Source of the DNA: Chionis minor
Taxonomy: Eukaryota > Chordata > Aves > Charadriiformes > Chionididae
Assembly (NCBI GenBank): GCA_013398295.1
Contig: VZSF01002978.1
Location: 1-64,000, forward strand
Reading direction: 5' to 3'
DNA: 64,000 nucleotides
Shown here: positions 61,193-64,000 of the stretch, one piece after another
Layout: each line of letters starts with the position of its first letter
Numbering within the stretch: the stretch's first letter is position 1
Made by a program: the position numbers and the translations under genes
The notes under the pieces: model-generated
What the model was told of the DNA's origin: nothing
Seen by the model: the letters and a program-made list of their open reading frames with translations, nothing else
Databases searched by the model: none

Positions 61193-62313
61193 GTATGGTC
61201 ACCCTCGTCTCGCCGGGGGCAGCGTGTGCCCGAGACCTCTCCGCTGCTTTCCCCTTGTTTCTGTCCTGCACTTGGGTCACACCAACCCCACGCAGCACTA
61301 CGGGCCTGGGGAAGAGTGGCTGGAAAGCTGCCTGGTGGAAAAGGAGCTGGGGGTCTTGGTCAACAGCCAGCTGAATATGAGCCAGCAGTGTGCCCAGGTG
61401 GCCAAGGTGGCCAACAGCATCCTGGCTTGTATCAGGAATAGTGTGTCCAGCAGGACTGGGGCAGTGATCGTCCCCCTGCACTGGGTGCTGGTGAGGCCCC
61501 ACCTCCAATCCAGTGTTCAGTTTTGGGCCCCTTACTGCAAGAAAGACATTGAGGTGCTGGAGCGTGTCCAGAGAAGGGAATGGAGCTGGTGAGGGCTCTG
61601 GAGAACAAGTCCCATGAGGAGCAGCTGAGGGAGCTGATGTTGTTCAGCCTGGAGAAGAGGAGGCTGAGGGGAGACCTTCTCGCTCTCTTACAACTACCTG
61701 AGAGGAGGGTGTAGCCAGGGGAAGCTGGTCTCTTTCCCCAAGTAACAAGTGATAGGACAAGAGGAAATGACCTCAAGCAGCATGGGGGAGGTTTAGATTG
61801 GATATTGGGAAAAATTGCTTCACCGAACAGGTCATCAAGCATTGGAACAGGCTGCACAGGGAAATGGTTGAGTCGCCATCCCTGGAGGTAAGTTAAAGAT
61901 ATGTAGACGTGGTGCTGAGGGCCATGGTTTAGTGGTGGACTTGGCAGTGCTGGGTTAATAGTTGGACTTGATGATCTTGAAGGTCTTTTCCAACCAAAAT
62001 GATTCTCTGATTGTATCTAGATGCAATTGTGTGGGGTAAATCTTAGGGACCCGAATGAGAACAGGCTTCATTGTGCCAGAATTACTATAATATAATCCTG
62101 TGGCTTGCCTTGAAGTGATTTTTGTTTAAATAATAGGCAGGGTAAAGAGCGAGAGAAAAGCAAGTGCCTTGTAAGGATGGGCTCTGCAGAGCCCCAGCTC
62201 AGCGACAAGTCAGCATGGTCTTTTCTGTAGCTCCACCTAAAAGAGAGCTGATCAGGTCTTCGTGTTTGAACGCTTAAAAGCTGATGCCTTGTTGTCTTTG
62301 TCCACTCAAAAAG
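61193..62313. other. MEGF6: MEGF6 intron (1.1 kb), mostly CR1
   Basis: About two thirds of this intron is one CR1 insertion in the sense orientation. The remaining 70 nt at the 5' side and 300 nt at the 3' side show only splice signals. The acceptor is unusual, ending ccactcaaaaag with purines next to the AG. Confidence 0.85.
61262..62012 (+). mobile_element. CR1 LINE, 5'-truncated, sense to MEGF6
   Basis: The element starts in the 3' part of ORF2 (CCTGCACTTGGGTCACACCA), followed by GAAGAGTGGCTGGAAAGCTG, then AATATGAGCCAGCAGTGTGC, CAGTTTTGGGCCCCTTACT, GAGAAGAGGAGGCTGAGGGG, AACAGGCTGCACAGGGAAAT and GGACTTGATGATCTTGAAGG, ending near GATTCTCTGATTG. These are the standard avian CR1 blocks in order over about 750 bp. 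The reverse-transcriptase C-terminal frame carries stops and frameshifts, so it is dead. The 5' end is truncated, as usual for CR1. Confidence 0.95.
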
Positions 62314-62442
62314 GTTGCCCAAAAGGCCTCTTTGGGAAGAACTGTAACAAACCGTGCAACTGCGCCAACAACAGCCATTGCCACAGACTCTATGGAGCCT
62401 GCCTGTGTGACCCCGGGCTCTACGGGCGCTTCTGCCATCTTA
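62314..62442 (+). CDS. MEGF6: MEGF6 exon l: laminin-type EGF module (most conserved)
   Basis: Encodes 43 codons: Gly completed across the splice (G|GT), then CPKGLFGKNCNKPCNC, ending GLYGRFCHLS. The donor is CTTA|gtaagt and the acceptor ccactcaaaaag. Eight cysteines. HCHRLYGACLCDPGLYGRFC is, as I recall it, practically identical to human MEGF6, which makes this the strongest single piece of evidence for the gene call. NNS is a possible N-glycosylation site. Confidence 0.98.
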
Positions 62443-63295
62443 GTAAGTCCCCGTAATTTTTCAAAACTGTTTAACACATGCACAACGTAACGGTCTTTAA
62501 AGGTTCCCCATCGCATATAAAATGAAGGAGGCGTTGGATTCCGCGATGAGCTGGGAGTAGCGGGAGGACGTGACTTTTGACGCGTGCCAGGAAGCCCCAG
62601 ACACTTCATTAATCTTTTCCTCTAGCAATTAATCTTTGCCATAAGGACTGAGATCTACTGATGCTCAAAGGTGAGGGCTGTAGGGAGGGCTGTGGGCTGG
62701 GCAGGTTTAACGTTAGGGTTGTTGGGGAGGTTCAAGTCTGGTTGGAGCTAGTTAGTGGCTGCCAATACGGTCGGAACGGGAGCTGAGGGGCAGGGCTGGC
62801 TGCGGCAGGATGAGGGCGAAACGTTAAATGAGAATGAAAAGAATCTAAACAAAAACCTTGCAAAATAGATGGTCAAATTTCTTTGCACTTACAGGTCTTG
62901 TGTCTAAAATCTATGCAAGATTGAAAAATAGTTGTGTGATTTTTATTTTTTTTTTACTTATTTATTTATTCTTCATGAAAGCTTTTGTCTTGGAGCGTAT
63001 CCAAATATTTTTTCCATTCAGAAACTTCACGAAGTTTGCTTTGAAACATTTCTGGTTCTTGCATTCACCATGTTTTGCTTGAAATGAAATGAATTACTTA
63101 ATATAGGAATCATATAAACTATATTTTACACACCCACATGTTAATAGGCGCTGTCACAGGAACGCGGAGATGTATTTACTTGAAAGCAAAATGAATGTTT
63201 TGCTTTTTGCAGCAGTTGCATTCTGCAGCAGCGTGCAATTTCAAATAACTCATGCATAATTACAGAGCTAATGATTCCTTTTCATCTGGCTGCAG
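62443..63295. other. MEGF6: MEGF6 intron (853 bp)
   Basis: No exon or clear repeat, apart from a T-rich stretch at about 62.94-62.97 kb. The acceptor is a regular cttttcatctggctgcag. Confidence 0.75.
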
Positions 63296-63430
63296 CCTGT
63301 CCCAGGTGGGCGTTCGGAGCTGGCTGCTCGGAGGAGTGTCAGTGCGTGAAGGAGCACACGCTGGAATGCAACGCCAGGAACGGGACTTGCACCTGCAAGC
63401 CTGGTTATCACGGCAAAAAGTGTCAGAAAG
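63296..63430 (+). CDS. MEGF6: MEGF6 exon m: laminin-type EGF module (last in window)
   Basis: Encodes 45 codons: Thr completed across the splice (A|CC), then CPRWAFGAGCSEECQC, ending YHGKKCQK. The acceptor is ctggctgcag and the donor AAAG|gtataa. Eight cysteines, with an extended loop (VKEHTLEC). CP.WAFG.GCSEECQCV is the MEGF6 module that follows the FCHL end of the previous exon. NGT is a possible N-glycosylation site. The gene continues beyond the window. Confidence 0.98.
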
Positions 63431-64000
63431 GTATAATAGAAAGCCAGATTCCCTTTGCCTGCTTATTCCTTTTGTCCTAGCATTATTTTTCATTCTTCCT
63501 CCCATTTGCTTTGGCGGCTGCTGCTGCTAATATATTCATATTCTACTAATTATTTTGTCTGTGGTTTTTCATACAACAAACTCCATTAAGCATCACAGGG
63601 CTTAGAGGGACATCAAGGGGAATACGCTTTAAGAATGCAGCAGCTCTAGCCTGATCAAATGACACCAGAAAACTAGGAACCAAATTCTAATACAACCCTA
63701 AATAATTAAGATTTGGGGAGGTTTCACTTTTTGTTCTTTCCTTTTTGCGCGCAGACAGTAAATAAGTGCCAAAACCTGTGTTTTATGGCAGCAGGATTAT
63801 TTGTGAACAGTTTCAGTAACGCTACTTTTCCTTCAGATTTGCAGGTTTTTGAATTCAATTTCTTCTTTGTAGTTTTTGGGGGTAGTTCAAAGAGAATTGT
63901 ATTCCACATTCATGTTTGCACGTCTCAGTAGCCTTCTCCAGACAGTAATGGAGGAATGCAATAAAGATTCTCCCTTCAGATTCCTCTCTGGGCAGGCAGG
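63431..64000. other. MEGF6: Start of next MEGF6 intron
   Basis: At least 570 bp of intron after exon m. No further exon, repeat or RNA gene recognised. Confidence 0.75.

Larger units (their letters stand above)
14352..63430 (+). other. MEGF6: MEGF6 gene, internal part (13 coding exons; both ends outside window)
   Basis: Thirteen exons, all phase 1-1, join into one open frame of 560 codons without a stop. The protein segment is eight EGF modules, an acidic linker, then four laminin-type EGF modules. MEGF6 is known as a large secreted or extracellular protein with a signal peptide, EMI domain and about 30 EGF repeats; its molecular role is poorly defined. Module order, the IEMEIV start of the sixth EGF, the linker position and the strongly conserved twelfth module match MEGF6 rather than fibrillins, SCUBE or MEGF10/11. 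No start codon, signal peptide, EMI domain or 3' UTR is in the window. The paralogue-like EGFEM1 shares the first half but I expect it to lack the long laminin-type tail. No other gene was recognised in the introns. Confidence 0.95.

Noticed and set aside
61065..61592. 175-codon plus-strand open frame running from exon k into CR1
   Set aside because: It reads exon k out of frame and continues into transposon sequence. The real exon ends at 61192 in another frame.
14352..63430. Assignment to EGFEM1, SCUBE, fibrillin or MEGF10/11
   Set aside because: The calcium-binding EGF block could fit EGFEM1, but the four laminin-type modules after the acidic linker, with CHRLYGACLCDPGLYGRFC, fit MEGF6. 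Fibrillins lack these modules, and MEGF10/11 lack the calcium-binding block.

Overview
This window is vertebrate genomic DNA, most likely from a bird. Small coding exons sit in long introns with consensus GT/AG splice sites. The recognisable repeats are mainly CR1 LINE fragments with the avian 3' end (TTCTATGA-type tail), plus one solo ERVL-type LTR of the kind common in birds. There are no prokaryotic operons, and long open frames outside the exons look like chance or repeat-derived frames.

The only gene I can support is the middle part of MEGF6 (multiple EGF-like domains 6) on the + strand, incomplete at both ends. Thirteen coding exons total 1,680 nt (560 codons). All are phase 1-1 and, apart from one linker exon, each encodes exactly one EGF module: 14352-14474, 34135-34257, 40980-41105, 45760-45876, 48531-48653, 51241-51378, 53477-53599, 54153-54275, 55191-55349 (acidic linker, no EGF), 58727-58858, 61064-61192, 62314-62442 and 63296-63430. 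The first eight exons encode six- to eight-cysteine EGF modules, several with the calcium-binding D/N-x-D/N-E-C start. After the linker come eight-cysteine, laminin-type EGF modules. The order and characteristic strings (IEMEIV at the start of EGF 6, VCLD.FGHDC after the linker, CHRLYGACLCDPGLYGRFC in EGF 11) match MEGF6 as I remember the human protein. The signal peptide, EMI domain and first EGF should lie upstream of the window, and the remaining laminin-type EGF repeats downstream.

Layout: 1-14.35 kb is intron with a CR1 tail at the edge, a solo ERVL-type LTR and a short CpG cluster. 14.5-34.1 kb is one very large intron with a CR1 fragment. Exons become denser from 34 to 55 kb. A large minus-strand CR1 lies at 56.7-57.5 kb. 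Laminin-type EGF exons fill 58.7-63.4 kb, with a plus-strand CR1 inserted about 70 nt after one splice donor.

I found no convincing undescribed system. The observations most worth checking are odd cysteine counts in two calcium-binding EGF modules, a possible extra calcium-binding EGF exon relative to the human protein, an acidic linker exon with tandem splice acceptors, overlapping splice donors at one exon, and an exact 22-bp repeat in two nearby introns. Similarity statements come from memory of families, not from a search.
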